NCBI GenBank assembly: GCA_018873225.1
Contig: JAEILZ010000001.1
Span: 1,922,001-1,986,000 of the forward strand
DNA: 64,000 nt
Reading direction: 5' to 3'
Source of the DNA: [Phialemoniopsis] sp. UDSM-2020
Taxonomy: Eukaryota; Ascomycota; Sordariomycetes; Thyridiales; Thyridiaceae
Positions 21,884 through 33,527 of the stretch are shown here, one piece after another. The position numbers were made by a program, and so were the translations under genes. How positions within the stretch are numbered: the stretch's first letter is position 1; each line of letters starts with the position of its first letter. A model generated the notes under the pieces. It saw only the letters and a list, made by a program, of their open reading frames with translations, was not told the DNA's origin and ran no database searches.

Positions 21884-23298
21884 GCGTATGAACAGTCCCT
21901 CGGGGGCTGTTTGATGGGGAGAAGACGAAGAATGCCGTAGAACCCGAAGCTGGGTATCTTGGGCCGAGGGTGAGTCGGACGTGGTAGCCAGCGGTCAAGG
22001 AATGGCTCTGTCGCGAAACAAGTTGAAAGAATAACCCATGCCAGAAGTGCTCGTCTCTTCCTGGCGGTATGAGGGAGACGGATGGCGTGTTTAAGTGGTA
22101 TTGCGGGAGGCTTGACAGGTCAGAGGAGGTCGGATCATCACACGGGCAAGTAAAAGGATGCCACGAGACTTTGGACGATTGGATTGGGTTCGACTCGGTA
22201 CGATATGCCCGAACACGATTGATCTGGGTTGATCAGCCATCCGCCTAGACCCCAAGACCAAGAGGGAGGGGGAAACAGCTTGGGCCGGGGCAGTTGCGTC
22301 ATTCCAGGTAGTGCCCCATACAAACGCTGCGGGAGAGGGACCCCAAAGTGACTAGAGGATTTAAGTCTACGCTAAAAGCAGCGACTGTCAGCTGCACGGG
22401 GCACCGGGCCACCAGGGGCTGACCACCTGGGTTTCAGTGCCTGATTATCGATCTCAAGTCTCGAGTATTATCCCCAGTCTGACCTGTTATTTGATTTGAC
22501 CGGCTTCTGTATTTGAATTCTCTAAAATTATCATTGAGTCTTGTGTGTTGTTTAGGAACTTGTCTCTGCAAAAGAAGCCCAGGCCTGCACCTCGGTAATA
22601 CACTTCATTATCCAGCTGCAGAGCAACATGACATGCACCCAGTCACAAAACTAATGTCGTTGCCTTGGGCCGTCGGCATGTTGGTAAGATTCTGGCTGAG
22701 CAAAGATTGGCTGACTCAAGCCAGTGCATACTTTTTCCACATTTACTTCATATGTCGTTTCCTCGAAAATGTGCTGTTTGAAAAGGGATGCAAGGCTGCG
22801 ACATTGATTTAAAGACATGCATACGTAATATCCAGTGCTATCCAATCGCTGTAAACAACCACTATCTGGCCCCAGCTGGCTCCTTGGCTCTCCGCCTGCG
22901 CACGCTAAACCCAGTAGGCTGCTCCCTCCAACAACGCGCTGATCTCGAGCGGAGCCTGCTACCACGTCCCTGCAGCTCTGGTATCTTGCTGAATGGATCC
23001 ATCGGTCGGCGTGCGTATGTTCCTCTGCGTCTGTGGTTAAAGGATAGTTGGCGCCTTTTTTCGCGACTTGACAGCTTCCCATCTGTCATCTTTCCTGCTC
23101 TAGATCTTTGGAATCATCGTCCACCACAAAGGAGGTTTTCCAGAGGAGAACCTATACTCTATTGCCAGCTCCCCCGGTGGAAGTTGGATGTTCATGTTTC
23201 CCCGAATTCCTTACGGTCGCTCTGCTGAGCAACTGCGTCATCACCAATCCATACCTTGAGCGAGCACTTTCTACCGTCCATCCAAGTCCTCCACCACC
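21884..23298. other. Divergent promoter region, sugar carrier / Na+/H+ exchanger
   Basis: 1.4 kb between outward-facing genes. It contains several GC-rich GGGG words near 21910 and 22260-22400 on the carrier side that could be carbon-catabolite (CreA-type) sites, but I could not define a site with confidence. No supported gene or repeat. Confidence 0.4.
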
Positions 23299-25533
23299 AT
23301 GCTTTCCAACCTTGCTGGCTCCGCATTGGAGCTTGTCAGTACGTCCAAACCCTCTCCACCAATGCCGTACATGGATCAATGAGCTGATTATATGCCACAG
23401 GGAGAGCCGCCGAGGAGACTGAGCCCGATGGAGGTGAGGAATAATTGCGACTCTGCATGCTCGTTGGATCGCGCGCTGACTCTTACACCAGAGCCTGACT
23501 CCTCCAAGAAGGAGATCTATGCCTCATGGGCCATCTTCATTCTCATCATGCTGCTGATAGTGGCCTTCTTTACAAGTTACACCCTGCAGCAGAGAAAGGT
23601 CACTGCAGTACACGAGACAGTCATCTCCATCTTTGCTGGTCAGTATACCCCAACCCTAAGCTTTCTAGCACCTTGACTGATCGTGAGAACCTAGGTATGA
23701 TCGTTGGTTTGATCCTCCGAGTAAGCGCCGGCGATAGCATTCGAGACCTCGTGAGCTTCGACTACCAAATCTTCTTCAACCTACTTCTTCCACCCATCAT
23801 TCTGTCCTCCGGATACGAACTACATCAAGCGAACTTCTTCCGCAATATTGGCACAATTCTAACGTTTGCCTTCGCGGGTACTTTCTTGTCTGCTGTCGTA
23901 ATCGGCGTCATTCTATGGCTATACACCAGGATTCCCTTGGAGGGGCTCAGCATGAACTGGATTGATGCCATCTCTGTGGGCGCAACCTTGTCGGCGACAG
24001 ACCCTGTCACGATCCTGGCTATCTTCAATTCCTACAAGGTCGATCCGAAGCTGTACACCATCATCTTTGGCGAGTCGATCCTCAATGACGCCATTGCCAT
24101 TGTCATTTTCGAGTCGGCGCAAAAGTCTAAGCACGGCGCAGCAACCTCTCCGGGAATTGTGAGCTTGCTCAAGGGCATCGGCATCTTCTTGAAAGACTTT
24201 TTCGGAAGTTTGGTCATCGGAGCCTTGGTCGGCATAGTGGCCGCACTAGGTCTGAAATACACCTACGTCCGGAGATACCCCAAGATCGAGAGCTGCGTCA
24301 TCGTTTTGATTGCATATGCTACCTATTTCTTCTCGCAGGCGGTACAGATGTCCGGTAAGATCCGAAGCTCCTACTAGTTTGGGAATGTTCCGGCTGGCTA
24401 ACAGAGAAATGCATGCAGGTATCGTGTCTTTGCTGTTTTGCGGCATCACACTCAAGCATTACGCGTACTTCAACATGTCCAGGAGAACGCAGCTTACGAC
24501 CAAGTACTTCTTCCAAGTCACCGCTCAGCTGTCCGAGAACTTTATCTTCATCTACCTCGGGCTTTCCCTCTTTACTGAGAAGGACCTACAGTATCAGCCC
24601 CTGCTGATCATTGTCACGGTCATTGCGGTGTGCGCTGCGCGATGGGTGGCCGTGTTCCCACTCTCCAAGGCCATCAACTGGTTCATTCACTATCGCGCCC
24701 GCCGGAGAGGAATCACCAACTCTGCCGATGAGCTACCATACAACTACCAGGCGATGCTGTTCTGGGCAGGTCTTCGCGGTGCTGTCGGCGTCGCCTTAGC
24801 TGCTCTCTTGACCGGAAAGGACCAGTACGCTCTCAAGGCGACTGTGCTGGTTGTTGTAGTGTTGACTGTCATCATCTTCGGTGGCACTACAGCGCGCATG
24901 CTGGAGATTCTGGGCATTCGCACCGGCGTTGTCGACGAGATCGACTCGGACGATGAGTTTGATATCGAAACCGTCGGCACGGGTGGCTTCATGAAGCGGT
25001 CAGGGAATGGTATCGGATACAACCCACGACGTAGTGGCGCTATCCTCCCCCTCGACCGCGTGGACAGCCAGGGCAATCTCAAGCACAAGGACAGAGACAA
25101 CCGAGCTCGCAGCGGCTGGACATCGGGCCATCACTCGCCCAACCCGCTGACTCGGACTTCGAGCCAGAATAGGAAGGGCTCGAACCCCGATGACCCGGAG
25201 AGAGCTGATCTCTTGGGCCAGCCTGCAAGCGCCACCGACTCGGAGTTCGGCAGCGACATCGACACCTCTGATCTCCCGCCTCCCGCTCCCAGGAGTAGAG
25301 CTAGCCCCTTGCCTTCAGGGGCACTCGATGGGAATGCCGGAGAGAGCAGCCGCACTAGGGCCAACACCGAGGGCGGGGGACAGGGCATTACAGCGAGTGC
25401 CGCTATTCGCCAGTTGTTCAGCACGGAGGACCCCAGTGCATTGTTCAGGCAGCTGGATGAGGACTATATCAAGCCGCACCTGCTGTTGGACGGCGGTAAT
25501 GGCCGGGGCAATGGTAATGGCGGGCCGAGCTAG
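23299..25533 (+). CDS. NHX1: Endosomal/vacuolar Na+/H+ exchanger (NHX1/NHE family)
   Basis: Exchanges Na+ or K+ for H+ across endosomal or vacuolar membranes, with a role in pH and salt balance. Five exons: 23299-23338, 23401-23433, 23492-23638, 23695-24354 and 24419-25533, giving 664 aa. The first two exons are tiny (40 and 33 nt), and the start was chosen because it gives an open phase into the conserved EIYASWAIFILIMLL first helix. Family motifs: FFNLLLPPIIL (the amiloride-type segment), ATDPVTILAIF, GESILNDAIAIVIFE (conserved Asp), NFIFIYLGLSLF, and FWAGLRGAVGVALA. The membrane domain ends near residue 430. A hydrophilic tail of about 230 residues, rich in Ser/Asp/Pro, follows with IDSDDEFDIETVG, typical of NHX1. 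The N-terminal 20 residues encoded by the microexons are the least certain part. Confidence 0.9.
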
Positions 25534-26028
25534 GCTCACGCAGAGCGATGGAGATAAAACGTAGCGAGGCTCAGAGGACAATCCAAACGATCCTGTCTTT
25601 TGAACATGATCTCACGGTGGGAAGTACGACGGGCATGCATTCAGAGCATCGGCAGCGTTGCATACTGTACTCTTTAACGGATTTACTGATGTTATAGTAG
25701 ATCAAGTTATATCATTTAGGCAAAAACAGGCGCTGGCTCTAGGAAATTTATGAAATATCCACTGCTCCTTTGAACTCGAAAGTTAGGCAGCTTCGGAATC
25801 GTGTCACCAACTGTTCTAGCAAGGTCACAAAAGAAAACAATAGTGCATACAGGCGCATCCCTAAATCAATTGTAACACAAAATTGCTGATTTGATGTCGT
25901 ATTATCATTAAGACCCGGCCGAAAAGTTACGTACGTAACATGTGTAAATGCTCACAACGCCCACACACAAGACAGCAATGCAGAATGCCCACTCCAACAA
26001 AATCCATGAAGCCAACCCCGGCTGGGTT
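25534..26028. other. Convergent 3' intergenic region with a 14-bp palindrome
   Basis: AT-rich spacer between NHX1 and the polyQ protein gene. A perfect 14-bp palindrome GTTACGTACGTAAC lies at 25926-25939. No supported gene. Confidence 0.5.
25926..25939. repeat. Perfect 14-bp palindrome
   Basis: GTTACGTACGTAAC reads the same on both strands. It is about 90 bp from the stop codon of the minus-strand gene, in a convergent 3' region. It contains two overlapping TTACGTAA-like bZIP half-sites, but the position argues against a promoter. Confidence 0.6.
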
Positions 26029-27648
26029 TTAGAAGTTGGTGCTCCGCTTCTTCAGCATCCTCTTCCTCTCCCCATCGTCCCGTTCTCCTCGGTCCCGGTG
26101 GAAGAAGCCGCTGATACTAGCCGCGGCTCCCGACCCGGACCCGTACGGGTTCGACCCGCTCCTCCTCTTGCCCTGCTTGCCCGAGGGCGCTGGCGGCGGC
26201 TGGCCTTGTATGTAGGGACCTCCGCTCGGACCCTGGTACCACGAGTTCATAGTCGAGTTGTGGAAGGGGCCTGACATGGCGGGCGGTCCCGCGCTCACCG
26301 GCCGCGGTGGCATGGGCGGCGGTCCGCCGGGAGGGCCGAACCAGCTCGTGTGGCCTGTGGGCGGGCTGTAGTACGGCTGCTGGTGCTGTTGGGGTGCCGG
26401 CGCAAATGACACCTGCGGCGCCGAGGGCCCACCGCTGCCTTGCCTTGGGGGTAAATTGGGCGGCCTAGATGACGTGGAGGGCAGATCCTGGCCCTGCACG
26501 CCGTACATCTTCTTGAGGCGCTCCGTCTCCTTGTCCACCTCGGCCTCGCGGCGGCGGCGCTCCTTCTCCTCGGCCTCGAGCATCTTCTTGATGCGCTTCT
26601 GCTCCTCGCGGTCGCGCTTCTCGCGCTCCTTTTGCTCCTGCGCCACCATGGCTTGCAGCCGCTTCGTCTCGGCGTCGAGCGGCCCATTCTGGTACTGCTG
26701 CTGCTGTTGTTGTGGAGGTGGTGGTCCGCTCGGCTGGCCGTTGGCGAGCGTGGTTGTGGCTGGCCCGGCTGCGGCGCCGGACATGACGAGCGGCGGCGAG
26801 GACGACGCGCCCGGTCTCGAGTTCTTCCTCTTGCCGTTGGCTGCGGCAGCTGCTGCAGCAGCGGAGCCACCGCCGTGGACATTGAAGGGGTCCTGCCGCG
26901 GCGTTAGGTAGAGGTCGCGGATGACCTCGGCGCCGAGGAGCAGGACGATGTCGAGCCCCTTGCGGTCCTCGACGTCGACGCGCTGCAAGTTGGGCTCGTA
27001 GATAGTGATGGCCGACTCGCGGGCCGACTTGAAGAGAGCGACGGTGATGTCGGGCTCCTTGCTGCGGTGCTTGCCGAGGCTGCGCCCGACGTTGTAGCAC
27101 GTCATGTCCTTGGACAGGCGCCCGTCCTTCTTCCACCGAAAGGTAATCTTGGGCGCGAACTCGCTGACGGTCGAGGGCCCGCTCCCGGGGGCCGGCGACT
27201 CGCGGTCGACCTGGCTTGCGCTGGGCACGCGGAAGGACTGCGTCGGCATCTCAAACTCCCAGGCCTCGGTCTTGTTCCAGCTGCCCGGCAACAGGCGCAC
27301 GGGGATCGTCTGGTCCGGGTTGTACAGCTGTATGTTGAAAGAGTCTGGCACGGCGGGCAATGGCGGGGCCTGCTGCCCTCCCTGGGCGCGGACCTCGGCG
27401 GCGGAGAGGGTGGGCTGCTGCCACTCCGGGTCGACGACGACCTCGCCAAAGACAATGTCTGGGCTGTAGGGGTCGGTCAGAGCGGCGGCGTACCTGTTGC
27501 GCGCGGCGGGCTTGGTGGCCGGGTCGGCGCGCTTGAAGACATACTCGGGCGTGGGGTCGGAGCCGCGCTGGGTGTAGAAGAGGATGGAGGATGAAGGGTT
27601 CTCGGCCGAGGCCCGGTAGTGGAAGGTGGGCAGGTTCTCGTCGAGCAT
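26029..27648 (-). CDS. Unknown protein with polyQ tract and charged helix
   Basis: Single-exon, 539-aa gene that I do not recognise. The first 285 residues look like a folded core: LPTFHYRASAENPSSSILFYTQRG, FGEVVVDPEWQ, KITFRWKKDGRLSKDMTCYNVGRSLGKHRSKEPDITVALF and LQRVDVEDRKGLDIVLLLGAEVIRDLYL, suggesting a beta-rich domain. Next is an Ala run (near 295), a Pro/Gln segment with a Q tract (about 345-355), and a strongly charged single helix or coiled coil (about 362-415, Lys/Glu/Arg-rich). The rest is Pro/Gly-rich and ends in a basic KRMLKKRSTNF. No signal peptide or membrane segment. The order of core, low-complexity, charged helix and basic tail suggests a scaffold or nucleic-acid-associated protein, but no function is assigned. 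Confidence 0.75.
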   Translation of the reverse strand: MLDENLPTFHYRASAENPSSSILFYTQRGSDPTPEYVFKRADPATKPAARNRYAAALTDPYSPDIVFGEVVVDPEWQQPTLSAAEVRAQGGQQAPPLPAVPDSFNIQLYNPDQTIPVRLLPGSWNKTEAWEFEMPTQSFRVPSASQVDRESPAPGSGPSTVSEFAPKITFRWKKDGRLSKDMTCYNVGRSLGKHRSKEPDITVALFKSARESAITIYEPNLQRVDVEDRKGLDIVLLLGAEVIRDLYLTPRQDPFNVHGGGSAAAAAAAANGKRKNSRPGASSSPPLVMSGAAAGPATTTLANGQPSGPPPPQQQQQQYQNGPLDAETKRLQAMVAQEQKEREKRDREEQKRIKKMLEAEEKERRRREAEVDKETERLKKMYGVQGQDLPSTSSRPPNLPPRQGSGGPSAPQVSFAPAPQQHQQPYYSPPTGHTSWFGPPGGPPPMPPRPVSAGPPAMSGPFHNSTMNSWYQGPSGGPYIQGQPPPAPSGKQGKRRSGSNPYGSGSGAAASISGFFHRDRGERDDGERKRMLKKRSTNF

Positions 27649-29163
27649 GTCTGTGACTGTGTCGGCAGAAGCCCGCCCAGGGAATATACTGGAAGTGGTG
27701 CGCGCGCAAGAAAGTGCAGCGCCTAGCTAGGTCGACTGCTGGTCCCTCCAGACATGCGATTCAAGGTTGCCTAGCCTTGTACCGCCCGTTTTTGAGCAGT
27801 TGAACGGCGACTCTATGCTCTTTGAAGTTCATGAACTCTCGAGAGTCAAATTCGCTACTTTTTCCAGCTTGCCCAGAGCAAATCGTATGTGTTGAAGAGG
27901 TCAAGAATAAACTGGTGTTGGTGGGGTTGATCAAGATGGTGGTCGGCCGACGCAAGCAGCTGACGAAGGCAGGTGCGTCTGAGCTGGCCTTTCGTAACAA
28001 CAGGGCTGGCAAGAGCTTGGCGATTACTTGACTTGTATACTTTTTAGGGAAACAAGCTTCGTGAGAGGAGGAGTAGCGCCTGTAATTCACCCGAGTATAT
28101 ACATACAAACAAAGGGACTATGCGACGTGCAGAAGAGGGCATTAGAGTGTAGTTGACACCAGATCTTGAATGGAGTGAGACCCATTCTCGAAGAATTGGG
28201 TGGATTCCCCCCAACGTCATCCAGCACGCATGGAGCAGCGCTGAGCCACAGCCGATGCGGTATCATTGCCGCGTGTAGGCAGCGCTAAAGGACGGCTAGG
28301 GCAGTGGAGCGACGATTGGCTTCGGGCTGGTGAGACCCCTGTCCATCCCAAGTGAGGCTGTGCTTCGGGACTGGTCTGTGAGGGAGAAACACACATCATG
28401 CATCTCAGGAGCTGCATAAATTCTCAAAGTTGAGCTGCCTTCTCGTGTAGGACAGCCTGTACGTCTGTCCGGCTTTGAACGAGGCAGACTCAAATCGTGT
28501 GCAGGTTGTTGTTTGAACAAAGTAAATTTTGTGCGTTACTGCTGTTGAGGGCCATCGCTCGTCTACCTGAGGATAACAGCTCAGGAGCCGACGAAGCCAT
28601 GATATGGCGATTGTACATTATCGTAAACGACATTTCCAAAACGCTTCTAGACAATAAATAAAAAGAACAGATCAGCCCCGAGAATGCTGGGAAAGCAGAT
28701 CGCAAGCTCCACGAGTGCGCCTCTCGAAACCCTCCCAGGATCTGACCGTGTGCGTGTCGCCGTCTGCAAAGCTCGATATATACCAGGCATATATTCCCCC
28801 AATGACCGCGCTCTCTTGTGCCACCATCTCCTACTGTTTCAATGGGGCCTCATAGCAGCTCCCGGAGCTGTCCCTCGCTTCATGAAAATTAGCGACTTCG
28901 TGCAGAATGCTGATCAATATGACGCCTCTCGAATGTCTCCAAAGCGCCTGGTCTCATGAGAAATAGTCGTAAACCCCTGATCTCCAGCTCAGAGGATAAG
29001 AGCATGCATGAATTCCAAGCAGACGGCCGGCGCTCCAGAGTCGCTGTACCAGAAATACAACGCCTTCGCTCCCACCCGACGAATAATGCGCGGTGATGGG
29101 CCAGACAAAATCAAATGCGAGCCCAAGAGCCAAGTGGCTTCTATTCATGCTCAGTCCAGCCGA
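27649..29163. other. Intergenic region between the polyQ protein gene and STE50
   Basis: About 1.5 kb. It holds the promoter of the minus-strand polyQ protein gene and the 3' flank of STE50. Short open frames on both strands lack any recognisable domain and codon consistency. No RNA gene or repeat recognised. Confidence 0.4.
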
Positions 29164-30781
29164 CTATATGATGCCGCCGGGCGGATCATATCCTGTCGCA
29201 GCTCCTCTGGCTCCCAGGCCTGCGCTGCCCGGTGTTTCTGCTGTCAAGTCCACCTGTGCATTATTGGTCTTCCTTAACATGAACATGGGTTTCTTGCCCT
29301 CCTTGTCCAGCTGCTTGAACAGAATGAGAGGCTTTTCGTCAAGACCAAGACAACGCTCCTGGTCGCCGTATACAATATAAAGGGCGTACTGGTCCCAAGG
29401 CGCATTGATCTGGTACTTCTTCAGAGCAGCAGGGAGGACCTTATAGCAGGGGTCGTCCATACTGACGCGGAAAGACTTGAAGATCTCGACGGAGCTGGAG
29501 CTGGGAGTGTCTGGGGCGGGCGTCTGCATCCGACGAGGGGCGGGAGGCTTGTTGTCGCGAGAGCCGTAGTGATCGGCTTCAGCAAATGTAGAGCGGCTTG
29601 ATGAGGGAGGTTGATCGCCCCTGTATGAGCGCGATGCGAGTGTAGCTCCGCCCATAGCAGTCGGTGGTGATGTGGGAGAAGGGATATTTGGCGAGGGATA
29701 AGAGGGCGATATCTGTGGTTGACCAGATCCATTCATTGCTGCCAGATGCGACGACGACAAAACAGCTCTTTCCGCAGCGCTTGCCGGATCCAATGTCTGT
29801 TCGACTATCGAGCGGTCGTGGGTCGTCTGGAGGTGTGTAGGCGACGTGGTTTTCGGAGTGGTTCCCAGCATAATCTTCTTGGTGGAGTATTGCCTCTTCA
29901 GGCCGCCGCCAGACTGCATGGCGGAAGGTGTCTGAACTGGAGGAGAAATAATAGTAGAGTCGTAACCGTAGGATGGGCCGTTGTTGACGTTGGGCAGAGG
30001 CTGCTGCGCGTCCTTCGCTAGGCGCAATGCCGGAAGCATGTCTTCCCGCAGCCGTCTGAAGTCATCGGTGAGCCGGCGCAGATCTTGCTCAACCAAGTTC
30101 ATCCTCTCATCGCGCAGCCTCAGCTGTTCAACCAGGTGCTTGATATCCTGCAATGTAGCGTTGGCATATTGGGCCTCGACATCGGCAGCTGCACCAGAGG
30201 AAAATTAGGTCAGTAATTTGGAGGAAAGTCATTGGCCGCCTCTACATAACCCAGGAGGGAACTGGAACTCGATTCGAACTTACACATGGGGATGTACTGG
30301 TCGCTGTCTATTGGGATATCCTGCGCTTTCTTGACATCGTAAACACTTTTCAGGATGGTCAGGCGATGGCCAACACTGGTGATGCCCATCTGCTTCAAAT
30401 CGTCATGCAGTAGTGCCACAAGGGCCTCGCCAACGATCTCATTCTCTACGCGACCATGTCAGAAACATTATTCGGAAAGGCTTCGGCCTCGAAATCTCAT
30501 GTTGACCCACCTATGAAGCGATCAGAGTACTGTTGCAGCCCGATGGTCGCGATGAAGTCGGCGCACTCGTCGGCCGTCCACTCCGTTATGATGGTCTCGG
30601 GTAACCGATCGGCACTGCTCCTATAGCCATATGTGGTGGGCGTGTGCTCGTTGGAAGGCGGGTCGGATTCGGTAGGGGATTCGGCGTCCGTGTGGTCGAT
30701 CGGGGAGCTGTCGTGGATGTCTCGCTCGTACTCGTCGTCCGCATCCGACTCGGCATAGGCAGTGCCTTGGTTGAAGCTCAT
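29164..30781 (-). CDS. STE50: Ste50 MAPK-pathway adaptor (SAM and Ras-association domains)
   Basis: Ste50 links the MAPKKK Ste11 to upstream activators (Cdc42/Ras, Opy2) in filamentation, mating and osmotic signalling. Minus-strand exons are 30781-30511, 30445-30284 and 30188-29164, with GTGGGT...TAG and GTAAGT...CAG introns, giving 485 aa. After an acidic N-terminus, the SAM domain spans roughly residues 60-140: ITEWTADECADFIATIGLQQYSDRF, then across the splice NEIVGEALVALLHDDLKQMGI and SVGHRLTILKSVYDV. A predicted coiled coil follows (about 150-200, LVEQLRLRDERMNLVEQDLRRL). A Ser/Pro-rich linker leads to a C-terminal RA domain (about 380-470) with FRVSMDDPCYKVLPAALKKY, YALYIVYGDQERCLGLDEKP and LFKQLDKEGKKPMFMLRK. 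Domain order matches Ste50 orthologues such as Magnaporthe Mst50. Confidence 0.94.
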
Positions 30782-31628
30782 GGTGGAATGAAAGAAGCCG
30801 AGCTAGGGCCCGGCGGTCTGGATAGAGCAGTCGCTAGAGGTGGAAGAGCAGGTCGAGAAGGAGGCTGTCCAGGATGGGATTTTGGGGAGAGTGGTCTGGT
30901 CGGCTGGGTTGCAGGGGTGCAGGGTCGGCGGCAAAGTCGTGCACACAAAGCAAGCTCGTCCACGCAATGGCCGTGGGAGATGCTACGCAGGTTCAGGGCG
31001 TTATAGTTCCATCCCTTCTCCTGCTCTTTGATCCAGACGGTTGCGAAGTTCAGGACGCGAACTGGGGGTATGACGACGGAGAAGAGGTTCAGGCCTGAAG
31101 GAGCAGAAGCACGAAGGATTGCGGATGCGAATTGCTGGTGGAAGCAGATCGGGGGGTGGTTCAGAGAGAAGCGAGGTGGTGGAGCAAGGCGTTTGTCCTG
31201 GCAGACGCTAGGTAGGGGTTGGACGGGTACTTGTCGCTCCTAGTCGCAAGTGTGGGCAGGGAGAAGGGAGCACTGCGAGGAAGAATAGGCGATGCTGAGC
31301 CGGCCGTTGATTGACTGGGCTGGGCAAAAGAGGAGGTCCCACGAGTGGTGGTGCTCTTGGGCAGAGAGGCACAGTCTAGCCGCTCGCCTGTCTAGTCTGG
31401 CTGCATTGGTGGTTGGCACCGGCTTTGGTGGAGGGAGAGTGGGTAGTAAGCTGGGTTACGTCGTGGTGGTGGTGATGCACTGGCCGCGCAGCTGGCCGCT
31501 TATCCAGCTCTTTGGCCTCTGAGCTGTTACTTTATCTCATCCATCAGTACTACTTAGTACGAAAGTGTCTGTAAGAGAGGTTTCAATGTTGCTTCTTCCA
31601 GTCCTCGCCTAACTGGTCTTGGCCAGCT

Positions 31629-31643
31629 CCCCCCCCCCCCCCC
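31629..31643. repeat. Homopolymeric C tract
   Basis: Fifteen consecutive C residues in the STE50 upstream region. It is a slippage-prone tract whose exact length may be a sequencing estimate. Confidence 0.8.
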
Positions 31644-32815
31644 AAGCCGGATATGCCCCCCCAAAACGTCTTAGTCCTGGAGAGCTTCATCTACTTTATG
31701 AGAAACACATCTACCTAGATACATTTACTTAGTAGCTTTACAGCGTCTTTATTTCGTGCTGAATGCTCCGGTCCAACCTGTTTGCCCAGCAGGTAACTAG
31801 GCCACGATGCGATTTTCAGACTCAGCTTTGAAAGTCACAGGGTAAACGTGCTTATCTCGTAAAGCAGCTTTCATGCTTTGTAACCATTCAGCCGAGCCAC
31901 CTGAGCAGGCTCTGCCTAGAGCCCTTCAGCGTTGCTGTACTGAGGAGGCTGTTGGTCTCTTTGATCCCTCAGCGCACATCACCGCGGAATAGATTCCACC
32001 TCGCTGCTCTCCGGTTCCCTCAGTAAGCTCAATCTCAACGGTAATCTTTGGTGTTTTGGGGAACAGAGTCGGCAAATCTGGCCCGCTGGCAAATTGCATG
32101 GTCACATTTTCCTCTCACCTAGTGCCCGGTCGATGGGCCGTTTGGAAATGAAGCGATTGGTCTTTTCCTTCGTGGCCCCTGAAAGGAGACATCGTGTCAG
32201 AATCGACTGCCGGTCGAGTTGCATTCCGCCCAGAGACAGAAAAATGGGAAATGAGCTGTTCTTTGGACTTTGTGGGTTCCGCAGAACCTTCTATCAGCAG
32301 AACAGCTTCGTATCGGGTGTCGATATCGGGCTTATGTTCTCGCCAAAGGCGGACCAAGCCTTATTCCTGCATCAAAGGCTCCGGCTCCAGCCCCTCTACA
32401 TCGGTTCTACTGCCGGCCGTAGCCTCACCATACATTTCTCCCTACTATGCAAAAGACCCTTGCTTGCCTAGCTGCTTTGAGAGCTAACCCACTGCAGTTG
32501 ACAAAAGCTTCAGACTCGGGGCTGTCAAGCTGCCAGTGCCAGTAGATATGTTGACACCCAATCTAGATGAGACGCGGCTTCACCCTGCTCGACTTCGAAA
32601 CATCGTCAAGCCCTCCGCCTCTTGTCTGAGCTCAAGGGTCTACTTAGGAGAGGGCGAGTACGAGCTCCAGAAACAACCCCCCAAGCCCCCCCAACTCCAC
32701 ACCCACCACCCGCAACATGTCTTGAAACGTGCTAAAAGCTCCCCTCTGAACAGCGAGGCTCGAGTTTCATCTTTGACCGGCCGTCCCGTCTGGTCTTCGT
32801 GCACGAAGGTCATGG

Positions 32816-32952
32816 CAAGTGGGTGACAGATTAGTTGACGGTTTATTCATGGGTGTACCCCAGATGTTAACTGCTCAACCAGTGTTATCCCACTACCTAG
32901 TAATTCAGGTCGAGATTGATCAAAGACCACCAACCTTTCTGACACCCACTTG
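32816..32952. mobile_element. MITE-like inverted-repeat element, copy A (137 bp)
   Basis: The element begins CAAGTGGGTG and ends CACCCACTTG, a perfect 10-bp terminal inverted repeat. With one mismatch it continues into CAGA, and the arms remain partly similar for about 26 bp. It is flanked by a perfect 5-bp direct repeat, CATGG, at 32811-32815 and 32953-32957, consistent with a target-site duplication. It has no coding capacity. Both ends are similar in sequence and order to copy B at 52631-52837. The TIR and 5-bp duplication do not match a family I can name with confidence. It sits about 2 kb upstream of STE50. Confidence 0.7.
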
Positions 32953-33527
32953 CATGGCTAGCTAATGGTACCTTCCAGAGAGCAGCCTACAGCCAACGAA
33001 TGTAAGTAGTATTGAGTTGGACAGCCTAGCTCCTAAAATCGTAGTTCCCCATGTCGATGTTCATGAGCAGCCTGCAAATCATCAACGGATCTCCAATTTT
33101 TTGTGGTTCGACCGTTTTCTTCAGCAGGTTTCCTACGCCAGATCTGGTATCAATCCCGCCCATCGACGGTTTTTAATTAGCACCCAGTTACCCGTGCAAA
33201 ACGGCCCACGACTCTTGAGGTTTAGCGTAGTGTTGCAAACAAATATTGCTTTTTCCTCCCCTTCTCGCCTGCATCTGCTGCTACGCTCCAAGACGTTTTA
33301 GACAGAACCGTTGCACCAATACTTTTCACTATTGACGGCCGTGCATGAGCTAACACAAATCTCATTCGCTGCTTGAATAGACGAGGCAGAACCTGTATAA
33401 TATGTACAAGCTTACACGTAGACAAAAGACCATCGCTACCCAGCAACCCAAGTACCTGGCCATGCTCTCAGTAAGCCAGAAAGCTATGCAAATAACCTCA
33501 TCGCAAGCAAAACCTGTGGCCAGACCT

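Larger units (their letters stand above)
30782..33527. other. Long intergenic region with poly-C run and MITE-like element
   Basis: 2.7 kb holding the STE50 promoter and the 3' flank of the DUF4211 gene. It includes a homopolymer of 15 C at 31629-31643 and the 137-bp inverted-repeat element at 32816-32952. A frame of about 125 codons near 32094-32471 has no recognisable domain and is not called. Confidence 0.5.

Noticed and set aside
32094..32471. 125-codon frame in the STE50 upstream region
   Set aside because: No domain, no support from splice sites, and codon use unlike the real genes.
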